Below, one piece after another: positions 44,186 through 53,262 of a DNA stretch of 64,000 nucleotides. The notes under the pieces are model-generated. The model saw only the letters and a program-made list of their open reading frames with translations, did no database searches and had not been told where the DNA came from. The stretch's first letter is position 1, and each line of letters opens with the position of its first letter. The position numbers were made by a program, and so were the translations under genes. Source of the DNA: Clostridium zeae (lineage in GTDB: Bacteria > Bacillota > Clostridia > Clostridiales > Clostridiaceae); NCBI RefSeq assembly GCF_017312485.1, contig NZ_BMBA01000010.1, forward strand, positions 1 through 64,000, in the 5' to 3' direction.

Positions 44186-46213
44186 ATGAAGAAAAAAATT
44201 ATTTCATCTCTAATAGCTTTATCAGTAGTTACCACATATGCGGTACAAGCTAAAGCATTAGAACCAAGTATCAATACTAATGATAAAAAAGCAGAAATAG
44301 TGGACAAGCTTTCTAAATTAAGTGGAGGAAAGTTAAAAACTGATCTTCATAAAAGTAATGAAAAGGATGGAAAGTTACACGTTTTTGTTTCAGGAAAACT
44401 TTCAGAAAAGCAAAACATTGATGAAAAGTCCGCTTTAACATTCCTTGAAGACAACAGAGCTTTGTTTGGTGTAAAAGGTGATTCTAATAACTTTAAGGTT
44501 TTATCAATCAATAAGGATGATTTAGGATTTACTAATGTAAAAGCTACTCAATTGATGAATGGTATACCAGTAAGAGGTGCAGAAATCTTAGTTCAATTTA
44601 ACAAAGATGGTATTGTTTCTAATGTCTCTGGTTCAGTAGCTAATGATATAGATTCTCCAAAATCATTAGTAAATTCCACTATTACAGATAAACAAGCTAT
44701 TGATATAGCGAAAAAGCAATTTAAATTTAATTCTTTGAGTAAAGATCCTACTGTTGAAAAGCAAGTAATTGTATTAGACGGTAAAGCTTATGAAACTTAC
44801 AAAGTTAATATCTATTATTTAGACCCAGAAATAGCTAACTGGGATGTATTTATCGATACAAATTCAGGAAGTGTAATTGATAAACAGAGTAAGATAAGAT
44901 TTGATGGAGCTGCTACAGGAACAGGAACAGCAGTAGATGGAAGCTCTAAACCATTAAATTTATATCTTTCTGGATCATCATATCAAATGATAGATACAAC
45001 TAAACCAATGACAGGTCAAATAAAGACTTATACTGCAAATAACAAACAAGTAGAACCTGGTACTCTAGTAGCCAATAGTTCTTCAACATTTAATACAACA
45101 GCTTTTAAGGCATCTGTAAGCGCTCACTATTTTGCAGGAGTGGTTTATGACTTTTATAAAAACCTTCTCGGACGAAATAGTATAGATAATAATGGCATGT
45201 CAATAATTTCTACAACCCACTATGACACTGCCTTTAACAATGCTTATTGGGATGGTAACCAAATGGTTTATGGCGATGGTGATGGTACTACCTTTACCTA
45301 CCTTAGTGGTGATTTAGATGTAATAGGACATGAATTAACTCATGGAGTAACTCAATATACTGCTAATCTTGACTATCAAGATGAACCAGGTGCTTTAAAT
45401 GAGTCAATGTCTGATGTAATGGGTGTATTAATAGAAACCTATGATAGATATAATGTTAAAGGCGGAGGAACATGGCAGTTTAATTCATCAGATTGGGTAG
45501 TTGGAGATGATGTTTACACTCCTGGAACCGCTGGTGATGCATTAAGAAGTCTAGCTAACCCTACATTGTATGGACAACCAGCTAATTATAGCGATTACGT
45601 TCATACTACTAGCGATTACGGCGGAGTTCATACTAACAGTGGTATAACCAACAAAGCTGCATATCTTGTAGCCCAAGCTCTTGGATGTGAAAAAACTTCT
45701 AAGATATACTACAGAGGATTAACAACCTATATGACTGCATCAACAGACTTCCTTGGTGCTAGAAATGCTCTAGTGAAAGCTGCAACAGACTTATATGGTG
45801 CTTCTAGTGCAGAAGTAACAGCTGTAAATAATGCATTTACTACCGTTGGAATAGGTGCTACATCAGTAAGCGATCCATATGAACCAAATGACTCTACAAG
45901 CCAAGCTTATGCTATAACTTCTGGTACAACCTATAGTTCATATATATCTACATCAACTGATAAAGATTACTATAAGTTAAGTGCTACTGCCGGAAAAGCT
46001 ATAAGTGTAAGCTTAACAAACTTACCAAAAGATTATGATTTATATCTATATAATAGTAGCGGTACCTTAGTTGCCAAATCAGTTAATGGTTCTACAACTT
46101 CTGAGAGTATAAGTTATACTCCATCAGCAGCTGGAACTTACTATGTGTTAGTATTTGGATATAACAGTGCTTATAGCACTGCTACTAAATATAATTTAAA
46201 GGCTACATTTTAA
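44186..46213 (+). CDS. secreted M4 metalloprotease (thermolysin/bacillolysin type) with PPC domain
   Basis: 675 residues. Signal peptide (IISSLIALSVVTTYAVQAKA), FTP and PepSY propeptide domains (to about residue 230), catalytic domain with the zinc motif HELTH (H382, E383, H386) and third ligand E406 in GALNESMSDV, C-terminal HTNSGITNKAAYL, and a final pre-peptidase C-terminal (PPC) beta domain (from about 575: DPYEPNDSTSQAY ... AAGTYYVLVFGYNS). Hydrolyses extracellular protein; the PPC part is normally trimmed or binds substrate. GGGGG precedes the ATG. Confidence 0.95.
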   Translation: MKKKIISSLIALSVVTTYAVQAKALEPSINTNDKKAEIVDKLSKLSGGKLKTDLHKSNEKDGKLHVFVSGKLSEKQNIDEKSALTFLEDNRALFGVKGDSNNFKVLSINKDDLGFTNVKATQLMNGIPVRGAEILVQFNKDGIVSNVSGSVANDIDSPKSLVNSTITDKQAIDIAKKQFKFNSLSKDPTVEKQVIVLDGKAYETYKVNIYYLDPEIANWDVFIDTNSGSVIDKQSKIRFDGAATGTGTAVDGSSKPLNLYLSGSSYQMIDTTKPMTGQIKTYTANNKQVEPGTLVANSSSTFNTTAFKASVSAHYFAGVVYDFYKNLLGRNSIDNNGMSIISTTHYDTAFNNAYWDGNQMVYGDGDGTTFTYLSGDLDVIGHELTHGVTQYTANLDYQDEPGALNESMSDVMGVLIETYDRYNVKGGGTWQFNSSDWVVGDDVYTPGTAGDALRSLANPTLYGQPANYSDYVHTTSDYGGVHTNSGITNKAAYLVAQALGCEKTSKIYYRGLTTYMTASTDFLGARNALVKAATDLYGASSAEVTAVNNAFTTVGIGATSVSDPYEPNDSTSQAYAITSGTTYSSYISTSTDKDYYKLSATAGKAISVSLTNLPKDYDLYLYNSSGTLVAKSVNGSTTSESISYTPSAAGTYYVLVFGYNSAYSTATKYNLKATF

Positions 46214-46222
46214 ATTATAAAC

Positions 46223-46258
46223 AAAAAAAGAACTAGAGGGCTACTCTAGTTCTTTTTT
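46223..46258 (+). terminator. terminator of the M4 protease gene
   Basis: AAAAAGAACTAGAG / CTCTAGTTCTTTTT stem, followed by TTGCTGTATAC, which resembles the TTTTTTACTGTATA edge seen elsewhere. Confidence 0.9.
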
Positions 46259-46378
46259 GCTGTATACAAAAATATATAATTTTTGTGCTAGCTAATCCAA
46301 CAATTTCAATTACTATTTATCTTTTAGGACAGTAAAAAACCAAACTTATTCACCTATAATTGAACTTATTTATTAAAA

Positions 46379-47890
46379 CTATAAATTCATTATAAAGTCA
46401 TCAAAAGCTTTTAAACCCGCTTCATCTCTCTTAAATACACCTGCATGCTCAAGAACCTTTATAAACTTTAGTCCAACTTCTTGTTTAATTATTTTATCTA
46501 CATTAGCATCATCTATATTGTTATATCTACAAGTTATATCTTCTGCCCACTTTTTATGCTTAAATATATTAGAGTCCTCTTTAATACTTTGTATTTTGTC
46601 CTTATTTATTAAATATCCCTCTAATTCCTTCAACTCATCTTTCAATCTAGGTGGAAGTACTGCCAAACCCATTACTTCTATAAGTCCTATATTTTCTTTC
46701 TTTATATGATGAAGTTCTTCATGTGGATGAAAGATTCCAAATGGATGCTCTTGTGAAGTCCTATTATTTCTAAGCACTAAATCAATCTCAAATAAATCTC
46801 CTCTTCTTCTTGCTATAGGAGTTATTGTGTTATGCGGTGCATTTTCTGTAAATGCACTGATGTCTACCGACTCATCAGAATAACTTTTCCACTTAGTAAA
46901 GATATAATCAGAAAACTCAACTAATTTCTCTATGCTATTAGATTGTAACCTAACAACACTCATAGGCCATTTTACCCTTCCAATTGATATTTCCTCAAAG
47001 CCTTTAACTGTATAACTTTTTTCAATAGGAGCTACTGCCATTGCAAATTCATAGTTTCCCCCCTGAAAATGATCATGAGTTAAGATAGATCCCCCTACTA
47101 TTGGTAAGTCTGCATTAGAACCTATAAAGTAGTGAGGAAACTTTTCAACAAATTGAAGTAATCTTAAAAATGTACTTTTCGTTAACTTCATTTCTTCATG
47201 CTTATCTTTTAATACAATACAATGCTCATTATAATAAATATAAGGTGAATATTGCAGATACCACGTTTCTTTATTAAGCTCTAAGGGAATTATTCTATGA
47301 TTTTGTCTAGCTGGATGATTTAATGTTCCTTCATAGCCTTCATTTTCCTTACATAGAAGACATTTGGGATATGAGCTTGATGGAATACTTTTAGCTTTTG
47401 CTATTTCTTTGGGATCTTTCTCTGGCTTAGATAAATTTATGGTTATATCTATATCTCCATATTCAGTGTTTACCTTCCAACTCAAATTCTTTTTGATTCT
47501 ATCCATTCTTACATAATTAGAATCTATACTCAATTTATAAAAAAATTCAGTAGACCTTTTCTTATCTAAGTCATATAAAGAGTAGAATTTTTGTATTACT
47601 TCAGAAGGTCTACCTATCAGGCATCCCATAATTTTAGTATCAAATAAATCTCTAGAAACAAACCCACTATCCTTTAGAATATTATTGTCCAACGCCCAAG
47701 TGAGTATGCTATCTAATATAGGCTCTAATTCTTCAAATTCCTCGCCTGCTTCAATGCACTCAAGTTCTTGCAACTGCAACACTTCCATCAATCTATTCCT
47801 GGTATATATCCTATCTAGTGGATTAATTAATTCTTTATTTATAGCATATTCTAATAGTCTTTCTATCTCTTTTGAAATATTTATATCCAT
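46379..47890 (-). CDS. galT: UDP-glucose--hexose-1-phosphate uridylyltransferase (type II)
   Basis: 503 residues, the long Firmicute form. CLLCKENEGYEGTLNHPARQNHR, the YNEHCIVLKDKHEEM segment, ILTHDHFQGGNYEFAMAVAPIEK and the HNTITPIARRRGDLFEIDLVLRNNRTS region match the family; the catalytic histidine is in the THDHFQGG segment. Third step of the Leloir pathway. Last gene of galK-galE-galT; 33 bp after galE. Confidence 0.94.
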   Translation of the reverse strand: MDINISKEIERLLEYAINKELINPLDRIYTRNRLMEVLQLQELECIEAGEEFEELEPILDSILTWALDNNILKDSGFVSRDLFDTKIMGCLIGRPSEVIQKFYSLYDLDKKRSTEFFYKLSIDSNYVRMDRIKKNLSWKVNTEYGDIDITINLSKPEKDPKEIAKAKSIPSSSYPKCLLCKENEGYEGTLNHPARQNHRIIPLELNKETWYLQYSPYIYYNEHCIVLKDKHEEMKLTKSTFLRLLQFVEKFPHYFIGSNADLPIVGGSILTHDHFQGGNYEFAMAVAPIEKSYTVKGFEEISIGRVKWPMSVVRLQSNSIEKLVEFSDYIFTKWKSYSDESVDISAFTENAPHNTITPIARRRGDLFEIDLVLRNNRTSQEHPFGIFHPHEELHHIKKENIGLIEVMGLAVLPPRLKDELKELEGYLINKDKIQSIKEDSNIFKHKKWAEDITCRYNNIDDANVDKIIKQEVGLKFIKVLEHAGVFKRDEAGLKAFDDFIMNL

Positions 47891-47923
47891 TTCTCCATAT
47901 CCCCTATAATTTAAAGTAGCTTT

Positions 47924-48913
47924 TTATTCCTCAAATCCATTTACATGACTCTCATGAAATTTCCAAGCAGCTGCTATTATCTCTTCAACATTATTATACT
48001 TAGGCTCCCAGCCTAAGATATTTTTAGCTTTTTCACTTGATGCAATAAGAACTGCTGGGTCTCCAGCTCTTCTTGGACATACTTCTGCTGGTATTGAATG
48101 TGATGTAACCTTTCTAGCTGCATCTATCATTTCTTTAACAGTAAAACCACTGCCATTTCCTAAGTTAAAAACATCACTTTGCCATCCATCTCTTAACTTA
48201 TTAAAAGCTAATATATGTGCATCAATAAGATCTTTTACATGTATATAATCTCTTATACATGTTCCATCCTTAGTCTCATAATCTTCTCCATAAATACTTA
48301 TCTTTTCTCTCTTATTTAAAGGAACTTGTAATATAAGTGGAATTAAATGAGTTTCAGGATTATGAGCTTCTCCTATTAATCCGTTTGGATGAGCTCCTGC
48401 AACATTAAAATATCTAAGAGCTATATATCTTAAGCCATGTGCCTTATCAGCCCACTTCATCATCTTTTCCATAGCAAGCTTTGTTTCACCATAAGTGTTA
48501 GTAGGTTCTGTCTTATCAGTCTCAGTTATAGGAACTCTTTCTGGCTCACCATATACTGCTGCAGTAGATGAAAATACTATTCTTTTAACATTATTATCAA
48601 TCATAGCTTCAAGTAATACCTCAGTACCATAAACATTATTGTTATAATATTTTAATGGTAATTGCATGCTTTCACCAACAAGTGAATTAGCTGCAAAGTG
48701 AATTACCCCCTCTATTTTGTTATCCTTAAAAACTTTATCAAGGAAACCGTAATCCCTTATATCCCCTTCATAGAACTTAGCCTCCGGATGTAAAGCTTCT
48801 TTATGTCCAGTTTGAAGATTATCAACAACAACTACTTCTTCTCCTCTTTCAATAAGCTCATACACACAATGAGATCCTATATAACCTGCTCCACCACATA
48901 CTAAAATACTCAC
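47924..48913 (-). CDS. galE: UDP-glucose 4-epimerase
   Basis: 329 residues. NAD loop LVCGGAGYIGSHCVYEL, DNLQTGH, the catalytic Tyr-Lys in NTYGETKLAME, RYFNVAGAHPNG, and LGWEPKYNNVEEII. Interconverts UDP-galactose and UDP-glucose. I choose the GTG at 48913 (MSILVCGG), 9 bases after AGGAG, over an ATG three codons upstream that lies inside the ribosome site. Confidence 0.96.
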   Translation of the reverse strand: MSILVCGGAGYIGSHCVYELIERGEEVVVVDNLQTGHKEALHPEAKFYEGDIRDYGFLDKVFKDNKIEGVIHFAANSLVGESMQLPLKYYNNNVYGTEVLLEAMIDNNVKRIVFSSTAAVYGEPERVPITETDKTEPTNTYGETKLAMEKMMKWADKAHGLRYIALRYFNVAGAHPNGLIGEAHNPETHLIPLILQVPLNKREKISIYGEDYETKDGTCIRDYIHVKDLIDAHILAFNKLRDGWQSDVFNLGNGSGFTVKEMIDAARKVTSHSIPAEVCPRRAGDPAVLIASSEKAKNILGWEPKYNNVEEIIAAAWKFHESHVNGFEE

Positions 48914-48978
48914 AACAATCATCTCCTACATATTATAGTTAAATTTTTACTACTTCTATAATAGTTTAACAGTTGTCT

Positions 48979-50139
48979 TTATAATTTTCTAGCTCCATCA
49001 CCTATTTGAGCTACATAGAAGGTTGCCTCATATCCTATCTTATCTTTATAACTAGAACCTACATTTTTAATAAATTCTTCTACTGCTTCATTATTTACTA
49101 TACTTACTGTACATCCACCAAAGCCTGCTCCAGTCATCCTTGATCCTATAACTCCATCTTGTTCCCATGCTAACTCTACTAAAGTATCAAGCTCTATTCC
49201 AGTAACTTCATAATCATCTCTTAATGATATATGTGAATCATTCATCAACTTTCCAAACAGTTCTATGTCTTTATTATTTAAAGCCTCTACAGCTCTTAAA
49301 GTCCTTTGATTTTCATAAACTGCATGCTTAGCTCTTCTTACATTAACTTCATCTTTTATTAAGTGTTTATATTTTTCGAACTCTTCTTCCTTAAGCTCAC
49401 CTAGGGATTTTATATTCAATTCCACTTGTAAGTCTTTTAATGCTTCTTCACACTGGCTTCTTCTCTCGTTGTATTTTGAATCAGCTAAGCCTCTTCTCTT
49501 ATTTGTATTTGCAATTACAATAGATGAACCCTCTATATCTAACTTAGCATAATCATACTTTAAAGTATTGGTATCTAATAGAATAGCACATCCCTCTTTA
49601 CCCATTCCTATAGCAAATTGGTCCATTATACCACAATTTACACCTATGAAGCTATTCTCAGCCTGTTTGCCGAGCTTTACCATCTCTATCATGTCTAAAT
49701 TAAAAGCAAATAAATCTTTTAATATTACAGCAGTAGCAAGTTCAATTGATGCTGATGAAGATAGACCTGCACCATTAGGTATATTTCCATAAAAAAGCAC
49801 ATCTAATCCACTATCTAGCTTATACCCATTATCCCTAAATGCCCATAAAACACCCTTTGGATAGTTAACCCAATCATGCTCTTTTTTATAAGTTAATTCA
49901 TCTATTTCAAATTCTATAATTCCTAGGTCATCAAAGTTTTTGGAGTACATTCTTACTTTCTTATCGGCTCTTTTCTTTGCAACAGCATAAGTACCAAAAG
50001 TTAATGCACAAGGAAATACGTTACCTCCGTTGTAATCAGTATGCTCTCCAATAAGATTCACTCTTCCTGGCGCAAAGTATACTCCGTCTTCCTCAGTTTC
50101 AAAAATAGCTTTAAAGTCATGTCTTAAACTTTCTACCAT
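48979..50139 (-). CDS. galK: galactokinase
   Basis: 386 residues. GHMP kinase: [24 protein letters not shown] (galactose site), [16 protein letters not shown] (ATP loop), [15 protein letters not shown], and [14 protein letters not shown]. Phosphorylates galactose at C1, the first Leloir step. First gene of galK-galE-galT. GGAGG lies 8 bases before the ATG at 50139; the open frame upstream lacks a ribosome site. No galactose transporter or mutarotase gene is nearby. Confidence 0.96.
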   Translation of the reverse strand: MVESLRHDFKAIFETEEDGVYFAPGRVNLIGEHTDYNGGNVFPCALTFGTYAVAKKRADKKVRMYSKNFDDLGIIEFEIDELTYKKEHDWVNYPKGVLWAFRDNGYKLDSGLDVLFYGNIPNGAGLSSSASIELATAVILKDLFAFNLDMIEMVKLGKQAENSFIGVNCGIMDQFAIGMGKEGCAILLDTNTLKYDYAKLDIEGSSIVIANTNKRRGLADSKYNERRSQCEEALKDLQVELNIKSLGELKEEEFEKYKHLIKDEVNVRRAKHAVYENQRTLRAVEALNNKDIELFGKLMNDSHISLRDDYEVTGIELDTLVELAWEQDGVIGSRMTGAGFGGCTVSIVNNEAVEEFIKNVGSSYKDKIGYEATFYVAQIGDGARKL

Positions 50140-50228
50140 TATAAATTCCTCCCATAATAATTTAAAAATATATAAATTCACATCAGTTTTGTTTTCTAAA
50201 TACTAACCGAAAAGGTTATCATATTTAA

Positions 50229-50257
50229 ATTGTATATCTTTTTTAGTAAAACTTCAA
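50229..50257 (-). promoter_or_regulatory. promoter of the gal operon, with AGTAAAA repeats
   Basis: Minus strand TTGAAG (50257-50252), 17 bp spacer, TACAAT (50234-50229). The spacer contains TTTTACT, and AGTAAAA occurs three times just upstream (to about 50292), so AGTAAAAC...GTTTTACT brackets the -35 box. These could be sites for a sugar-responsive repressor. Confidence 0.65.
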
Positions 50258-50439
50258 TACTTTTTTACTTACTTTTTACTATGTTTTACTCATATATTTT
50301 TCTGAATCTACCTTTTATGAAGGTACATAAAAAGATACTGTCAAATCGACACTTTTTATTATATACTTAAAAAAACTATCAAAATAATTAAAATGACTAT
50401 TTTTAGCTATCATAAAAACTAAATCTTTTATATAAACAA

Positions 50440-50486
50440 AAAAAGTGATTTAACACTGAAATTAACTTCAGTATTAAATCACTTTT
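50440..50486 (-). terminator. intrinsic terminator, 20-bp stem
   Basis: AAAAGTGATTTAATACTGAA / TTCAGTGTTAAATCACTTTT on the minus strand (arms 50486-50467 and 50460-50441) followed by TTTGTTTATAT. Confidence 0.92.
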
Positions 50487-50710
50487 AATATAGGTGCTAC
50501 TAAAGCACCGTGTTGAAATTAATTGGTTAATCATCCGACGCTTTAATGAGCTTACGCAAAGAATTAATATGATTTTATCATATTCCATGGCTAAAACTGT
50601 AAACTCACTACGTCGAACAGTACAGTTTCTTAACGCCATTCCATCTGAAAAAATCATTTAATTCTATTAGCTCTCTCATATAGCGTCTCCTGTATAACCA
50701 ACTAATTACA
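50440..50710 (-). ncRNA. structured non-coding segment (candidate sRNA or 3' UTR) with a 23-codon frame
   Basis: Read on the minus strand it holds, in order: AGGAG followed after 7 nt by an ATG opening a 23-codon frame (50679-50608, MRELIELNDFFRWNGVKKLY...), a stem AACTGTA/TACAGTT closed by GGC/GCC, an ATATGAT/ATCATAT hairpin, GGTGCT/AGCACC, and a 20-bp terminator stem. It lies between the amino-acid ABC operon and galK. The middle part is related to 15778-15820. It could be a relic of a mobile element, an sRNA, or the 3' UTR of the ABC operon. Confidence 0.4.
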
Positions 50711-50755
50711 ACAATATTCTTAAGCATAACCAAGATTATAAATCTTAACTTTATT

Positions 50756-51478
50756 CTATAAAACTTTATTTAAGAAATCTTTAGTTCTAGCATTTTTAGG
50801 ATTAGAGAAAATATCTTTAGGATCACCTTGTTCAACAATGTATCCACCATCCATGAAAATCACCCTATCAGCAACTTCTCTAGCAAACCCCATCTCATGA
50901 GTCACTACTACCATAGTCATTCCTTCATTAGCTAGTTCTTTCATAACCTGCAATACTTCTCCAACCATTTCTGGATCTAGAGCAGATGTAGGCTCATCAA
51001 AAAGCATTATCTCTGGATTCATAGCTAAAGCTCTCGCTATAGCAACTCTTTGCTTCTGCCCACCAGATAAATTGTCAGGATACTCATTAGCTTTACTAGC
51101 AAGCCCTACCTTTTCTAAAAGCTCTAAAGCTTTCTTCTTTGCTTCTGCCTTATTCATCTTCTTTAGTTCAACTGGTGCCAATGTAATATTATCAATTACA
51201 TCTAAATGAGGAAATAAATTAAATGATTGAAAAACCATTCCTATCTTTTCCCTTATCTTATTTATATCAATTTTTAAATCACTAATAGCTTCTCCGTCTA
51301 TCAATACACTTCCGCCATCTATATCTTCTAGCCTGTTTAAACATCTAAGTAGCGTACTTTTGCCTGATCCAGATGGACCTATAAGACAAAGCACCTCGCC
51401 TTGACTTACATGTAAATCAATACCCTTCAATACTTCTAACTTTCCAAAATGTTTCTTCAATCCATTAACCTTTATCAT
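50756..51478 (-). CDS. polar amino-acid ABC importer, ATP-binding protein
   Basis: 240 residues of the GlnQ/HisP type: Walker [16 protein letters not shown], the [14 protein letters not shown] segment, signature [16 protein letters not shown], Walker [18 protein letters not shown] and H-loop VVTHEMGFA. Drives uptake through the permease encoded 1 bp upstream. Probably glutamine or a similar polar amino acid. Confidence 0.95.
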   Translation of the reverse strand: MIKVNGLKKHFGKLEVLKGIDLHVSQGEVLCLIGPSGSGKSTLLRCLNRLEDIDGGSVLIDGEAISDLKIDINKIREKIGMVFQSFNLFPHLDVIDNITLAPVELKKMNKAEAKKKALELLEKVGLASKANEYPDNLSGGQKQRVAIARALAMNPEIMLFDEPTSALDPEMVGEVLQVMKELANEGMTMVVVTHEMGFAREVADRVIFMDGGYIVEQGDPKDIFSNPKNARTKDFLNKVL

Positions 51479-51479
51479 T

Positions 51480-52124
51480 TTACATGCTCCTTTCCATTCT
51501 CTTAGAGATGATAGAAAGCAATGTTATAATTACGAAATACATCACTGCTACTGTACCCCATGTCTCAGTTGGCTTAAAGTTAGCTGCAATTATTATTTCA
51601 CCACTTTGTGTAAGCTCTCTTATTCCAATTACTGATAATATTGAAGTATCTTTTAGGGATATTATAAATTGATTTATTATCGCAGGAGTCATTCTCTTTA
51701 TAGCTTGAGGTAAAATTACCTTAGCCATAGCTTTAGAATATGGAAGTCCTAAGCTTCTTGCAGCTTCCATCTGACCTTTATCCAATGACTGTATACCTGC
51801 TCTGAAGATTTCTGCCATATAAGCTCCGGCATTTAAGCTTAGTGCCAAACATCCAGCAAACTCAGCTCCAATTTTTATATCCAAAACACTAGGAATAACA
51901 AAGTAAATAAAGAAAGCTTGTACAATAAGAGGTGTACCTCTTATTATGTAAATATAAATGACTGCTATAGACTTTAGCACCTTATTCTTAGATATATTAA
52001 AAAGACCAAATACTATTCCAAGTATAGATGCGAAAAATAATGAGATAACGGTAAGCTTAATAGTTACCGTTAATCCACTTAATAAACTTGGGAGGCTATC
52101 TTTAATTATAGAAAAACTATCCAT
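51480..52124 (-). CDS. polar amino-acid ABC importer, permease
   Basis: 214 residues, five membrane helices, HisM/GlnP type. Contains the N-terminal [48 protein letters not shown] and the coupling loop [21 protein letters not shown]. Partner of the ATPase and of the lipoprotein encoded upstream. AGGAGG precedes the ATG. Confidence 0.95.
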   Translation of the reverse strand: MDSFSIIKDSLPSLLSGLTVTIKLTVISLFFASILGIVFGLFNISKNKVLKSIAVIYIYIIRGTPLIVQAFFIYFVIPSVLDIKIGAEFAGCLALSLNAGAYMAEIFRAGIQSLDKGQMEAARSLGLPYSKAMAKVILPQAIKRMTPAIINQFIISLKDTSILSVIGIRELTQSGEIIIAANFKPTETWGTVAVMYFVIITLLSIISKRMERSM

Positions 52125-52137
52125 TTAGAACCTCCTA

Positions 52138-52902
52138 CTACTTTTTGATATATTTTGCAAGTATTTTATCATATTCGCCATTTTCTTTAAGCTTCTTTAA
52201 GCCAGCATTGAATTTATCAAGTAATTCCTTGTTCTTTCCCTTAACTACTGCAAATCCATATTGATCTTTAGTTAATCTATCACCAACAACTTTTAAAGTA
52301 GGTGTAGAATCAGTTGAAATCTTATATGCTATAACTGGATAATCTTCAAAAGTAACGTCTGAGTTTCCGTTTATAACTTCTTGGAACATTGATGGAGAAT
52401 CATCAAAGTATCTTATAGTAGCACCATATTTATCTTTATTATCTTCTGCAAATTTAGCACCAGCTGTGCCTTTTTTAACAGCAAATATTTTTCCTTTTAA
52501 ATCATCTGCTGATTTTATCTTATCATTATCAGCTTTTACTACTATTGAAATACCTGCATCAAAATATGGATCTGAAAAATCTAATGATTTCTTTCTTTCA
52601 TCAGTTATACTCATAGCAGCTATTGCAGCATCTATTTGATTTGAAGTCATACCAGGAATTATACCCTTAAAGTTCATCGGCTTTAATTCATATTGAAAGT
52701 TTTCGCTTTTTGATATAGCCTCAAGTAATTCCATATCTATCCCTATGTATTTTCCGTCCTTTTCATATTCAAATGGTGCAAATGTAGCATCTGTCGCTAT
52801 GACATATTTCTTACTTGTTCCTTCATCTTTCTTTGAACATCCAACAAAAGTAGCCCCTAAAATAGTAACTGCTGTAAGCAGTGCTAATGCTTTTTTTAAC
52901 AT
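52138..52902 (-). CDS. polar amino-acid ABC importer, substrate-binding lipoprotein
   Basis: 254 residues. Signal peptide with lipobox (FVGC, about residue 22), then the SBP_bac_3 fold: YVIATDATFAPFEYEKDGKYIGIDMELLE, DAAIAAMSITDERKKSLDFSDPYFDAG, KKGTAGAKFAEDN. First gene of a three-gene importer operon. The ATG at 52902 is preceded by GGAGGGGG; the mRNA leader carries a long hairpin just before this site. Confidence 0.94.
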   Translation of the reverse strand: MLKKALALLTAVTILGATFVGCSKKDEGTSKKYVIATDATFAPFEYEKDGKYIGIDMELLEAISKSENFQYELKPMNFKGIIPGMTSNQIDAAIAAMSITDERKKSLDFSDPYFDAGISIVVKADNDKIKSADDLKGKIFAVKKGTAGAKFAEDNKDKYGATIRYFDDSPSMFQEVINGNSDVTFEDYPVIAYKISTDSTPTLKVVGDRLTKDQYGFAVVKGKNKELLDKFNAGLKKLKENGEYDKILAKYIKK

Positions 52903-52929
52903 TATTATTTCCCCCTCCATAATTTAAAA

Positions 52930-52970
52930 GACGCCCTTCAAAGGGTATAGAATACCCCTCAAAGAACGCC
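52930..52970 (-). promoter_or_regulatory. leader hairpin of the amino-acid importer operon
   Basis: On the minus strand GGCGTTCTTTGAGGGGTAT (52970-52952) pairs with ATACCCTTTGAAGGGCGTC (52948-52930) with several G-T pairs, followed by TTTTAAATT and then the ribosome site. It could be a transcription attenuator or a stability element. No T-box or known riboswitch core was recognised. Confidence 0.55.
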
Positions 52971-53015
52971 ATTGTTCTTCATAATATATTATTATTGTTT
53001 ACTTAACATAATAAT

Positions 53016-53044
53016 ATTATATTTACAAAATGCAAGTTGGTCAA
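53016..53044 (-). promoter_or_regulatory. promoter of the amino-acid importer operon
   Basis: Minus strand TTGACC (53044-53039), 17 bp spacer, TATAAT (53021-53016). Gives a leader of about 105 nt that contains the hairpin at 52930-52970. Confidence 0.8.
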
Positions 53045-53262
53045 GCTATTTATTCATTTTTTCTTATAGTAATATTTTCATATATGTATAAATGAAATTA
53101 CATTAAATATTTGTGTATTTATTAGAATGTTTTTCTTGTTTTATATATATATTAAAGTATAGTAACAATATATTTTTCTATAAGTAACAATTCATTGGAA
53201 TTTTTTTGAAATTGTATTATAATATTATTAATGTTTATATTAAAACTTAGTGGGTGATTTTA

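Noticed and set aside
50403-50657. 84-codon frame on the minus strand as a protein-coding gene
   Set aside because: It has no ribosome site, spans several strong hairpins and a terminator, and the residue pattern is not protein-like.
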